The notes beneath the pieces were generated by a model. It was not told where the DNA came from. It saw only the letters and a program-made list of their open reading frames with translations, and made no database searches. Shown here piece after piece: positions 27,637 through 35,726 of a stretch of 64,000 nt of DNA; position 1 is the stretch's first letter, and each line of letters starts with the position of its first letter. Position numbers and translations under genes: made by a program. The stretch covers positions 1 to 64,000 of the forward strand of contig NZ_BBQM01000001.1 in NCBI RefSeq assembly GCF_000876015.1, written 5' to 3'. This DNA comes from Cupriavidus basilensis (GTDB lineage: Bacteria > Pseudomonadota > Gammaproteobacteria > Burkholderiales > Burkholderiaceae).

Positions 27637-27938
27637 GACAAGTGGCTCTTGGACCTAGCCTACCTAGAACACTGACTGTTGTTTACAGGGAATGGCTCAC
27701 AGGTGTTTGAACTTGTTGGCCATTTTTTTTGAGCTAAGGGAGGGGCCGGTAAGCGGACATTGGGCGAGGCTGTCAGAGGGCTGCTGCCGACCCATTACAG
27801 CCACGCAATAAATTCGGGCCACCGTCTTAAGTTCCTGCAACAAGAGACATTCCTGATTCATGCATAGCCATACTTCAGCTGTGTGCGCCTCCAATAAATC
27901 ATGAGCAATTCAAATCGAATTGCATCACCTAAATGAAT
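27637..27938. other. non-coding gap downstream of the retron RT
   Basis: About 300 bp of lower-GC DNA with no gene that can be supported. It includes an eight-T tract near 27722 and a segment around 27770-27800 (GGCTGTCAGAGGGCTGCTGC) of a type common as remnants in accessory regions. It contains the 3' end of the retron transcript; no clear terminator hairpin with a U-run was found. Confidence 0.5.
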
Positions 27939-29153
27939 CTAACCGAGCATGTGCCGATTCGGGCGAGGGCGGCCACTGAAGCTTCGTAGCAGTTCAACTG
28001 TCTCGCGTTCGGGAGCTAGCACGCGATCGAACTCTTTCTGAGCCCAAGCCCCAAAACGGTCATCTACAGAGTGAGCAAAGTGGATGAGTCCAGTCAGGTG
28101 GTTCAGGTAACCGAGCGGACTTTTGGTTTTCCTGCGCTTGGCGTGCGACAGAAGACCAAATTTTCCGATGTAGTACAGGGAAAGTTCGATCTCGTCCTTG
28201 ATCGACTTGGTTAAGCGTGGCTTGACATCGTTTACTACTAGGCCAGTGACAATTTTTCGACTTCCCGGTCCGCGAATGAGGCACTTCTTTTCATTCAACC
28301 TGAAGCCGGCTGTCGTGACTGCCAAGCACACCTGGCGAAAAATCTCTTGGCACGATTCTCTATCGGAGTTCGTCAACGATAGAACGATGTCGTCTGCGTA
28401 TCTGGTATACGCCGCACCAGCGGCGTCTGCGATTGTTTGGATTTTCGTGTCCAAGGATGCCGCTACATAGTTTGCCAGCATGGCGCTGCTAGGTGCACCT
28501 TGGGGCAGGTGCCCGACGGTTGTACGCGAACGGTATGGCACCTTACCAGCAACTTGTGGACTGCCCCAACGCCAAGTTTTATCTCTGCGACGCGGCTGCC
28601 CGTCATATCGACGTGGCGCTGTTCGAGTGCAAAGCCTTGCCAATTCGAAGGCGAGCAAAGCTCTATATCCAAACTTCCTAAAAACGTGGTAAACCTGCCT
28701 CTCTGAAATGGATTCAAAAAAGTCCTTAATATCGACTTTAATTATCCACTCACTACCAGCATGTACGGACGCATTATTCAGAATACTATCGCCGTCACCG
28801 TATGCCTTGGAAGCCTCATGTAGATAGTCAAGCGCACCTCGACTCTTCAGAATTTGATCGTGTATCCAACGCTGTGCACGCTTCAAGTGTGGGACGGGCA
28901 CGCAAATTCGACGAAATCCGCCCGACTTCTTGCGGATATTAAACACACGATAATCATTTTCGGCCCGTCGGCCAATCGTTTGTATCAATGCCGCCCAAGG
29001 CGTGTTCGACAATGTCGCGAAATGCATTAACGTGAATACAACCGGTACACGCTTAACCGACATTTGTCTGGCCGTGTCGACAAGCACTTTGACATATTGC
29101 TCGTTGAGCCCGTGAGCGTGGGCTTTGATAGCGTGGAGAGAAGGGCCAAGCAT
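27939..29153 (-). CDS. retron reverse transcriptase
   Basis: 404 aa. Retron RT signatures are present in order: YRVFNIRKKSGGFRRI (about 68-83), KVDIKDFFESI with catalytic Asp (139-149), LPQGAPSSAMLANY (216-229), YADD catalytic site (252-255) in RYADDIVLSL, and VTGLVVN (302-308), the VTG motif characteristic of retrons. There is no maturase or endonuclease domain, excluding a group II intron protein, and no long N-terminal extension. It would reverse-transcribe the adjacent msr-msd RNA to make msDNA. The start is ATG 29153 (a GTG at 29156 is also in frame). It lies 174 bp downstream of a PRTase-like effector gene on the same strand. The base composition is lower in GC than the flanks, suggesting horizontal acquisition. 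Confidence 0.93.
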   Translation of the reverse strand: MLGPSLHAIKAHAHGLNEQYVKVLVDTARQMSVKRVPVVFTLMHFATLSNTPWAALIQTIGRRAENDYRVFNIRKKSGGFRRICVPVPHLKRAQRWIHDQILKSRGALDYLHEASKAYGDGDSILNNASVHAGSEWIIKVDIKDFFESISERQVYHVFRKFGYRALLAFELARLCTRTAPRRYDGQPRRRDKTWRWGSPQVAGKVPYRSRTTVGHLPQGAPSSAMLANYVAASLDTKIQTIADAAGAAYTRYADDIVLSLTNSDRESCQEIFRQVCLAVTTAGFRLNEKKCLIRGPGSRKIVTGLVVNDVKPRLTKSIKDEIELSLYYIGKFGLLSHAKRRKTKSPLGYLNHLTGLIHFAHSVDDRFGAWAQKEFDRVLAPERETVELLRSFSGRPRPNRHMLG

Positions 29154-29356
29154 CACTTTAATCCCGCCCCGCGAAGCGGGGTCAACACACGGCTCAGAGG
29201 TATAGGCGCTGTTTCGAAGCTCTGAACCGCGTGTTAACCTCGATCAAGAGAGAGCTACTTCCAAGGCATCAGGACTCCCGATGCCGCATTGTTGGCCTTC
29301 CAGCGCAACAAGGTCGCAACTACCAAATTAGGTAGCCACGTTTGACTGATGCTTGG
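29146..29356 (-). ncRNA. candidate retron msr-msd RNA
   Basis: On the minus-strand transcript a 10-nt inverted repeat, CCAAGCATCA (29347-29356 complement) and TGATGCTTGG (29146-29155 complement), could form the a1/a2 stem. Enclosed, 5' to 3': hairpin 29319-29336 (GCUACC-loop-GGUAGU, loop holds the effector stop), hairpin 29289-29311 (UUGUUG/CAACAA), hairpin 29265-29285 (GGCAUC/GAUGCC), then a long 19-bp stem 29220-29238 with 29181-29199 and a 20-nt loop, then a short CCCCGC-GAA-GCGGGG stem (29167-29181). Three short msr-like hairpins followed by one long msd-like hairpin match retron architecture. The a1 arm lies in the last effector codons and the a2 arm on the RT start. Confidence 0.72.
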
Positions 29357-30548
29357 TCACCCCTCCACATGAATCAGGATAATATAAATCGGTCACTCGA
29401 CGCAATGGGGAAGACGAGCGCGGCCCGCGATTTTCGCGCCCAGCACCTCGTTTCACGAGCGATAGGAACTCTCGGCCGAAGATCGTAAGACGGTGAGTCT
29501 GGGTGTCTATCACCCCTAGTCGATAGGCGCGTCTGCGAAGCTCAGCAACTTCGCTGGTTAGAATTAGCAGGCGCTCGGCGAGTCGTGTGTCATTCCATCC
29601 AGATCGTGACGAGTGACCCAGCGCAAGGAGGAGTCGCCACTCCATCGGGCTCGCCTGGTGAAGACGGACGTGATCTAGCAAACCGACGGCCAATGAATAT
29701 TGCCCATGGTCCCAAAGTGATTCAGCCTGCTGCGTAGGATTGGCATCATCAAAATAGTGTCTAATGTCTGTTGGGATTCCTCGGTTCGGAAAAATGGGCG
29801 ACCATTTTCTACCGAAATCCCACAGGATGGTGGGCGCGTTGTTCGGGCAGCCATGCTCGAAGACTACTAAAGTTCCGCGCGATCCAAAGCCGAGCGGCAT
29901 ACCTGACTTTGATATGCGTTGAGCATATTTAATCGCCAAGGCTGTCATTGGCATGGTTGGCCTTATGCCTGCGGCCGTGGTCGGCAAGACAGAATGTATT
30001 CGCGCTGAGGTCAGCTTTGGAACTCTCCGACATACTTGGCGAAGGCCTTCAGCGTCTGCAGCGAATGTCACCAACCATAGCTTGGTCCATCCATAAGAAA
30101 CCCAGCTCTTTATTGATGTGTCAATCTGCTCCGTCCAGAAATCTGACACACGTTTCCCCGTTCCCACATAGTCTTCAACGATGACTATATTGCGAATTCG
30201 CTCCGCTCGCATTGAATCAACGGTGGGGTTCGCGAGCACTCGATCGCCGTGGACTCGGCGCAAGTTCTCCACCATGTGTCGGACACGATCCGCGCTGCTC
30301 CCCGGCGTGCGCCGCTCCTTCCCTTCATCGAATATCTGAGGCTTAGGTTCGGTTACTGAAATTAAGGCAACGTTCTCTTTACCGACACTTGAGAGGATCT
30401 TTTCGATTTCGAATTGTACACCACGCTCAAACTCCGAGTGCGATACGAGTCGGAGAGCACGAAGCATCTGACGACCGATCTCGCGGTCGACGGGATCGTG
30501 GATTTGCGCGAGCCATCTACTTGCCCGCTCGGAGGACTCGATTGTCAT
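29328..30548 (-). CDS. retron-associated PRTase-like/winged-helix effector
   Basis: 406 aa. Residues 119-136 (RNIVIVEDYVGTGKRVSDFW) match the PRPP-binding loop of type I phosphoribosyltransferases (hydrophobic strand, E-D, then GTGK in place of the usual STG). The C-terminus (about 300-365; LLILTSEVAELRRRAYRLGVIDTQTHRLTIFGREF) looks like a winged-helix domain. Such PRTase-winged-helix proteins accompany one class of retrons and other biological-conflict systems. It precedes the candidate ncRNA and RT on the same strand, so it is inferred to be the retron toxin/effector held in check by the RT-msDNA complex. The enzymatic activity is not proven. Start ATG 30548 has a weak AGG site. Confidence 0.82.
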   Translation of the reverse strand: MTIESSERASRWLAQIHDPVDREIGRQMLRALRLVSHSEFERGVQFEIEKILSSVGKENVALISVTEPKPQIFDEGKERRTPGSSADRVRHMVENLRRVHGDRVLANPTVDSMRAERIRNIVIVEDYVGTGKRVSDFWTEQIDTSIKSWVSYGWTKLWLVTFAADAEGLRQVCRRVPKLTSARIHSVLPTTAAGIRPTMPMTALAIKYAQRISKSGMPLGFGSRGTLVVFEHGCPNNAPTILWDFGRKWSPIFPNRGIPTDIRHYFDDANPTQQAESLWDHGQYSLAVGLLDHVRLHQASPMEWRLLLALGHSSRSGWNDTRLAERLLILTSEVAELRRRAYRLGVIDTQTHRLTIFGREFLSLVKRGAGRENRGPRSSSPLRRVTDLYYPDSCGGVTKHQSNVAT

Positions 30549-31012
30549 ATTACCTACTTTGGGGGAGGGTCGCCTGACGTTGTCTTCTGCTTAGTCGAAA
30601 ATCGCTGCACTATAGTTGCCGCTGAGCGAATAAAATCGTTGGGCCACCGGCATCATGATAATTCCTCGGAGCGACCCAACCCGCTCAATAGCCACCGACA
30701 GTGCTACTGACAACAAGAATCTTTCGTCATGACCGTCAGCTATTGACAAGCATGCGGTCGTTCAAGGCCAGTCTGCGAGCGTCGCTTTGTGGCCGACAGC
30801 GGCCAGTGGCAGGCTCGTAATCTATGACCGCTGTTGAAACGTGAACTATTGCCGAACTAGACTGGCAACGAAAGCCTATCGGCAGTTACTAGTTTAAGCA
30901 ATGCAAGAGATCTGGAGCGGGGGCAATACTCTTACCATTAGCAAGCGCTGCGTCCGCCGTGTGGGTGGAGGGAGGCTTAACGGCAGCCTTATTGTAGAGC
31001 CCCAAAAAAACA
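30549..31012. other. non-coding region upstream of the retron operon
   Basis: About 460 bp with no supportable gene, lower in GC than the chromosomal average. It carries the candidate retron promoter at 30685-30713 and degenerate segments rich in GACCGC/GGCCGA around 30720-30830 that resemble accessory-region remnants. The 3' end of the PIN-protein gene bounds it on the right. No tRNA or integrase gene is present. Confidence 0.5.
30685..30713 (-). promoter_or_regulatory. candidate sigma-70 promoter for the retron operon
   Basis: On the minus strand, TTGTCA (30708-30713) and TATTGA (30685-30690) are separated by 17 bp, about 137 bp upstream of the effector ATG. They match the -35 and -10 hexamers at 5 of 6 and 4 of 6 positions. 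Prediction by motif only. Confidence 0.4.
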
Positions 31013-31510
31013 CTAAGCCGCCAACACAAACTGCGCCCCAAGCTTATCCAGCAACTCAAACGTATTCATCCACCGCACACCAAAGTGCTGGCAGATATTC
31101 GGAATAAAGAACTTCTTCCGAGCATCCCTGTGAAAAGCCTCATGCGTAACCACAATCGCATCGGTCGCCATGGCCTTGGCAATCAACCAAGGATCGGCTC
31201 CGGCCATAAATTCTTCAAGAGCACCGACTTTCATCACAGGCGCCTGCTCGGCAACAACACGTGCAACATCAACGAAGGCCAACTGCGTGGCGTCGTCGCT
31301 GACATCCATGAAAAGCCCTGCATTGTCCTTGGCCCATTGGGCCAGTTCGTCGTTGCCCTTCTTCAACTCGTCGGCAACCATAGAGATGCTGCCTACCTGC
31401 AACAACTGATTTTGGCCATGAACCCACTGCCAGAAAGCCGGACAGAAGGTCATGCTGTAGTACCGGTTCTTTGCCTCAATCAACGTGTTGGAGTCGAGCA
31501 GATGCTTCAT
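31013..31510 (-). CDS. PIN-like nuclease, DUF4411 family (toxin candidate)
   Basis: 165 aa. The N-terminal MKHLLDSNTLIEAKNRYY and internal MVADELKKGNDELAQWAKDN, ADPWLIAKAMATDAIVVTHE match the DUF4411 PIN-like fold, with the acidic cluster Asp/Glu/Asp expected of a RNase active site. It overlaps the upstream ImmA/IrrE-HTH gene by 4 bp, the arrangement of a type II toxin-antitoxin module: HTH-protease antitoxin, PIN toxin. It cleaves RNA by inference from the family. It lies directly upstream of the retron on the same strand, in the same accessory segment. Confidence 0.88.
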   Translation of the reverse strand: MKHLLDSNTLIEAKNRYYSMTFCPAFWQWVHGQNQLLQVGSISMVADELKKGNDELAQWAKDNAGLFMDVSDDATQLAFVDVARVVAEQAPVMKVGALEEFMAGADPWLIAKAMATDAIVVTHEAFHRDARKKFFIPNICQHFGVRWMNTFELLDKLGAQFVLAA

Positions 31511-32640
31511 TCGGTGACGGTACTGGCGTAGGCTTTCATTTTCGATGGCTGGATACCGAGTAGCCTGGCGGCGTCGCGCAGCAGCATGTTGCCTCGCATC
31601 GTCTCCGCCAGCACGGCTCTGCTGAAGCGCGCGCTGTTCTTGGCGCCGGCGTTGCGGTAGAAATTCCCGCCGCCGTTGTCTTTGTCCCGGTATGCCTGGA
31701 GTTCGGCGAGGTAGTAGCCGCTGTAGGCCTCCCTGGCGATGAGGCCAAGATCGGCGGCGCGCCTGGCAATGACCAGCTTGCTGACCTTGAAGTCGGCGGC
31801 GAGCACGGGAAGGTTCTCCTTCCAGTCGACATCGCCGCGCCAGGCTTGGCGGAAGGCGGCCTCCGGCGCGAGAAACTCGCCGGCAACGGCGTTGCAGAAG
31901 ATCTCTTCCCGCCGGTTGGCGTTCACCGATACGCTGGAAATGCCGCTGCTGTTGATCCAGACATGCGCCAATTCGTGGACGAGCGTGAAGAGCCGCGCTG
32001 CCGGCGCATCGGCGCTGTTGATGAACACCACGGGCGCCAGCGGGTTGCTGATGGCAAAGCCGCGGAATTCGCCCACGTCGAGTTTGCGATGGGTATTGGT
32101 TCCCACGATGCCGCTGCGCATCACGAGTATGCCGACGGACTCGGCAGCCGCTATGAGCGTGCGAAGGAATTCTTCATGGGTTGGCCGCGCGGCATTTTCT
32201 GCGACATGCAGTGTCTTCCGCATGTCCGCGACGACCTCCTTGACAGGGCTCTGGCTGGTGAAGCGCCCGACGAACGGTAGCGGCCCGAACTCGTGTTCCT
32301 TGAGATAGTCCAGATACCAGCTGTGCTTCCAGAGAACGTCCTTTACCGCATCGACCAATTCGGGGCTCGGCCGGGCCGGCGCCGCGCCACCCAGCGTGCG
32401 CAGGTCCGGCAGCGGCAGTTCGTCAGAGGGTGGTTCCTTCAGGAACAGGAATCCGAACGGTATGTGAGACAGAAGGGCCCACTTCTGCGCCTGCTTGAAA
32501 GTGGGCTGGCTATCGCCTACCTCCCACTCAAAGACTTTCTCCGGCTTCACGGGGATTTTGTCCGCCACGTCGAACTCGGACAGCCCGGCCCGCAGGCGGG
32601 ACCAGGTGAGCAGACGAGGGGTGACGAGAGCGTGACTCAT
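31507..32640 (-). CDS. XRE-HTH / ImmA-IrrE metallopeptidase protein (antitoxin candidate)
   Basis: 377 aa. N-terminal HTH (about 12-60; WSRLRAGLSEFDVADKIPV) followed by an ImmA/IrrE-family peptidase domain with the zinc motif HELAH (in LFTLVHELAHVWINSSG, about 225-229) and downstream EEIFCNAVAGEFLAP. The first-Met choice is ATG 32640; a GTG at 32661 is also in frame. Paired by a 4-bp overlap with the DUF4411 PIN gene, it is the likely antitoxin and operon autoregulator. In this family the peptidase can inactivate a repressor or partner on stress. Composition is slightly lower in GC than core genes. Confidence 0.88.
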   Translation of the reverse strand: MSHALVTPRLLTWSRLRAGLSEFDVADKIPVKPEKVFEWEVGDSQPTFKQAQKWALLSHIPFGFLFLKEPPSDELPLPDLRTLGGAAPARPSPELVDAVKDVLWKHSWYLDYLKEHEFGPLPFVGRFTSQSPVKEVVADMRKTLHVAENAARPTHEEFLRTLIAAAESVGILVMRSGIVGTNTHRKLDVGEFRGFAISNPLAPVVFINSADAPAARLFTLVHELAHVWINSSGISSVSVNANRREEIFCNAVAGEFLAPEAAFRQAWRGDVDWKENLPVLAADFKVSKLVIARRAADLGLIAREAYSGYYLAELQAYRDKDNGGGNFYRNAGAKNSARFSRAVLAETMRGNMLLRDAARLLGIQPSKMKAYASTVTE

Positions 32641-32752
32641 GGCGTAGTGATGATAGGTCACGGTGTCGATTTGCGTCCAGTGTGGCGGAGAGGTGGCATT
32701 GCAGAGTGCTGATTTTCAGACTGTGCCTGTGTAGCTCAAGGGACGTTTCCAA

Positions 32753-33133
32753 TCACTCGCACCGATTAGCCGAAATCTGCGCCCCCGACCTTTGAACCGC
32801 CTCCGACGCCCGCTGCGCCTCAACTGCATCCCCCCGCGCCATCGCGCGCTCCGACCAAGCCAGGTTTGCCGTATACGTCTGCCGAAGGGAAGGGCAGACA
32901 ATGCTGGACGCCAACCGCTTGGCGGATTGCTGGTCCCCAATCACAAACGGCTGCGCACGATCCTCGGCGTTAAGCTGCCCGATGGACTTGCGAGCCAGTT
33001 CGGTCTTGGCGCTGTCCGGGCAAGGTGAATCCTGGAGCGTGACTTTCCCCGCGGCATTTCGGCATTGATAGATCGTCTGGGCCTGGACGCCCGTGCCGGT
33101 CACGATCAGCAGCAATAGTAGCGGTATCCGCAT
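32753..33133 (-). CDS. DUF4124-domain periplasmic protein
   Basis: 126 aa. A signal peptide (MRIPLLLLLIVTGTGVQAQ) precedes TIYQCRNAAGKVTLQDSPCP, the DUF4124 motif, which is common in small secreted Burkholderiales proteins. The C-terminal half is predicted helical (AKRLASSIVCPSLRQTYTANLAWSERAM). The function of the domain is unknown. It borders the toxin-antitoxin pair on the right of the accessory segment. Confidence 0.85.
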   Translation of the reverse strand: MRIPLLLLLIVTGTGVQAQTIYQCRNAAGKVTLQDSPCPDSAKTELARKSIGQLNAEDRAQPFVIGDQQSAKRLASSIVCPSLRQTYTANLAWSERAMARGDAVEAQRASEAVQRSGAQISANRCE

Positions 33134-33267
33134 CGCAATCCTCCCGAGGGGGATTCTGCAGATGCTTGCCTTCGCTGGATTCCCCTCCGGAGCAGGGTGT
33201 TTCTCCGGGCTGTAAGTCTTCGCACGCTATCCCGGTTGCATGACAACGGTCTGACCCGGACGCCACT

Positions 33268-33663
33268 TCACCGATAATGCCCATGCCTTTCCAAGACTTC
33301 GATCTTGTATCCGTCAGGGTCCTGGATGAAGAAAAACCGCGCTAGCAACTCCTCCCCAACCCTGAACTCCTTGACCGGCAGCGGACTGTACCCGGCGGCG
33401 GTCAGCGCTGCATGCGTGGCCGCAACATCGTCAACGACCGCCGCCACATGCCCGTAGCCATCGCCATGCGTATAGGGCTCCTCGCGCCCCTTGTTCAACG
33501 TGAGCTCAAGCTCGACATCGTTCTCGGCATTGCGCAGATACACCAGCGCGAAGTCCGGAAAATCCAGCGTGTGGGCAGGCTTGAGGCCGAGGACTTCGTC
33601 GTAGAAGCGCAGCGATGCGTCGAGGGCGCGCACGCGGATCATCGTGTGGATCAGCTTGGCCAT
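33268..33663 (-). CDS. VOC/glyoxalase I-like protein
   Basis: 131 aa. It starts at the ATG at 33663, MAKLIHTMIRVRALDASLRFYDEVLGLK, the glyoxalase I fold N-terminus. Metal ligands appear as His5, Glu in VELELTLN, His in GYGHVAAVVDDV and Glu in DPDGYKIEVLE. It matches lactoylglutathione lyase (GloA) closely in length and motif order, so the methylglyoxal route is likely, but other VOC substrates cannot be excluded. Confidence 0.88.
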   Translation of the reverse strand: MAKLIHTMIRVRALDASLRFYDEVLGLKPAHTLDFPDFALVYLRNAENDVELELTLNKGREEPYTHGDGYGHVAAVVDDVAATHAALTAAGYSPLPVKEFRVGEELLARFFFIQDPDGYKIEVLERHGHYR

Positions 33664-33665
33664 GA

Positions 33666-34004
33666 TTAGTGGGTGGTGACGGTGGTTTTCTTCGGGGGCG
33701 GCGCGGGTTCGGCCAGGCTTTCCTGCGCGCTTTCGAGCCGGTCGCATTTGCGGCGCAGGTAGCGCAGGCACGTCACGCGCAGGAACGAGGTGAAGTTCTG
33801 CACGTCGCCGCGGTGGAGCATGATCTCGTCGTGGAACTGCACGATCAGCGCGTTGGTGGTCATGCCTTCTTCGGCGGCCAGGGTGGCCAGCGTGTCCCAG
33901 ACGAAGTTCTCCAGGCGGATGCTGGTGTGCACGCCGTGGATGCGCACCGAGCGCGTGCGGGATTCGTAGTGGATCGGGTCGGCCGTGACGAAGAATTCGC
34001 ACAT
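33666..34004 (-). CDS. ribbon-helix-helix domain protein
   Basis: 112 aa. Predicted DNA-binding RHH fold: RSVRIHGVHTSIRLENFVWDTLATLAAEEGMTTNALIVQFHDEI gives a beta-strand and two helices typical of RHH_4 proteins. The C-terminal tail is Pro/Lys/Thr-rich. It ends 2 bp before the glyoxalase start and is downstream of the GMC oxidoreductase on the same strand, so it could be a local regulator. Confidence 0.8.
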   Translation of the reverse strand: MCEFFVTADPIHYESRTRSVRIHGVHTSIRLENFVWDTLATLAAEEGMTTNALIVQFHDEIMLHRGDVQNFTSFLRVTCLRYLRRKCDRLESAQESLAEPAPPPKKTTVTTH

Positions 34005-34046
34005 GGGGGCCTCCTTGGCGGCTGGGGGTTCGCTCGGATGCCGCGC

Positions 34047-35616
34047 TCAGATCGTGCGCCTGGACATCTGCGCGGCGATGTAGTCGGCCTGGCGGATGGC
34101 GAGCGTCACGATGGTGAGCGTGGGGTTTTCGGAGCCGCCGGTGGTGAACTGGCTGCCGTCGCTGATGAACAGGTTGGGGATGTCGTGGGTCTGCCCCCAT
34201 TTGTTGCACACGCCGTCGCGGGGGCGCGCGCTCATGCGCGCGGTGCCGAGGTTGTGGGTGGACGGGTAGGGCGGCGTGCGGAAGGTCTTGATGGCGCCGA
34301 CCGCGCCGTAGATGCGCTCGGCCTGGGTGTAGGCGTGGCTGCGCATGGCGATGTCGTTGTCGTGGTCGTCGAAGTGGACGTTGGGCACGTAGTTGCCCCA
34401 CTGGTCCTTGACGGTCTGGTTGAGCGTGACGCGGTTGGTCTCGCGCGGCATGTCTTCGCCGACCAGCCACATGCCGGCGAGGCTGGTGTAGCGGTCCATC
34501 CACCACGTGAAGTCGCTGCCCCAGCCGCCGGGGTTGAGGAAGGCGGCCATGAACGGGATGCCGAGCGAGAGCGTTTCCAGCTCGTAGCCGCCGACGAAGC
34601 CGCGCTTGGTGTCGTGGCGCGATTCGTCGCGCACGATGCCGGCCATCGTGGTGCCGCGGTACATGTGCACGGGTTCGTTGAAGGCGGCGTAGACGGAGCC
34701 GGTCATGTGGCGCATGTAGTTGCGCCCGACCTGTCCGGAGGAGTTCGCCAGGCCGTCCTTGAACAGGCTGGAGGCGGACAGCAGCAGCAGGCGCGGCGTT
34801 TCGATGGCGTTGCCGGCCACGCAGACGATGCGCGCTTTCTGGCGCTGGGTCTTGCCGTCGGCGTCCACGTAGAGCACGGCGTTGGACGCGGCCTTTGTCG
34901 TCGTGCTCGATGCGCGTGGCGTGCGCCTGCGTGCGCAGCTCGAACTTGCCGGTGGCTTCGGCTTCGGGCAGTTCGGTGTAGAGGGTGGACCATTTGGCGC
35001 CGCTCTTGCAGCCTTCGAAGCAGAAGCCGAGCTGCAGGCAGCGCGCGCGGCCGTTGCGCGGGCGGCTGTTGATGGCCATGTTGCCGGTGTGCACTTCCTT
35101 GTAGCCCAGGCGCGTGGCGCCGTTGTACATGACCTTGAAGTTGTTGTTGCCGGGCAGGCCGGGGATGCCGTGGGTGCGCGTGACACCCATCTTGTCCTCG
35201 GCCTTGCCGTAGTAGGGCGCGAGTTCGCGCAGCGTGAGGGGCCAGTCCTGCAGGTTGGCGCCCTTGATGTCGCCGTAGACCGTGCGCGCGCGGAATTCGT
35301 GTTCCTGGAAGCGCAGCGACGCGCCGGCCCAGTGCGTGGTGGTGCCGCCCACGGTCTTGCAGATCCACGCGGGCAGGCCGGCGAAGTCCTTGGCGACGCG
35401 CCAGCTTCCGGAGGTGGTGCGTTTGTCGAGCCACGCGAGCTGGCTGAACGCTTTCCATTCGTCGTTGATGAAGCTGGCGTTGGATTGCGTGCCGCCGGCT
35501 TCCAGCACCACCACCTTGACGCCTTTCTGGCACAGCTCGTTGGCCAGCGTGCCGCCGCCGGCGCCGGAGCCGATGATGACGACGACGGAGTCGTCGCCGA
35601 AGTCGAACTTGGCCAT
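34047..35616 (-). pseudogene. GMC-family oxidoreductase gene with a frameshift near 34885-34900
   Basis: The intact parts give an FAD-dependent GMC oxidoreductase. The first frame begins MAKFDFGDDSVVVIIGSGAGGG (FAD-binding GxGxxG at about 14-19) with a following TTTHWAGASLRFQEHEF region. The second frame resumes at NAVLYVDADG and ends QADYIAAQMSRRTI. The two halves differ by one frame; total 1570 bp is not a multiple of 3. A 2-bp deletion in a GCGC tract or a 1-bp insertion would explain it, or it may be a sequencing error. Start ATG 35616 has AAAGGAG 8 nt upstream. It is followed by, and was probably partner of, the Tat-type subunit at 35727. Confidence 0.85.
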
Positions 35617-35726
35617 GTGCATGTCTCCTTTGTGGGCCCGGGCGCGCGGCTCGGGTTGTGTCCGGGTTGCGTCCGGGTTGTGTCTTGCCCCGGCTCTGCG
35701 GCCGGATCGGGGGACTGCCGCCGGCG

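Noticed and set aside
28198..28706. Plus-strand frames overlapping the RT gene
   Set aside because: They overlap conserved RT motifs on the other strand and show no family features.
27939..29153. Group II intron or DGR interpretation of the RT
   Set aside because: No maturase or endonuclease domain, no intron RNA ends, no template/variable repeat pair seen; VTGL motif and adjacent structured RNA favour a retron.
29167..29181. Terminator of the effector gene at CCCCGC-GAA-GCGGGG
   Set aside because: No U-run follows on the minus strand and it lies inside the candidate retron RNA, so an RNA-structure role is preferred.
30901..31107. Short plus-strand frame between retron and PIN gene
   Set aside because: No ribosome site and it overlaps the 3' end of the PIN gene; Thr/Gln-rich composition is fortuitous.
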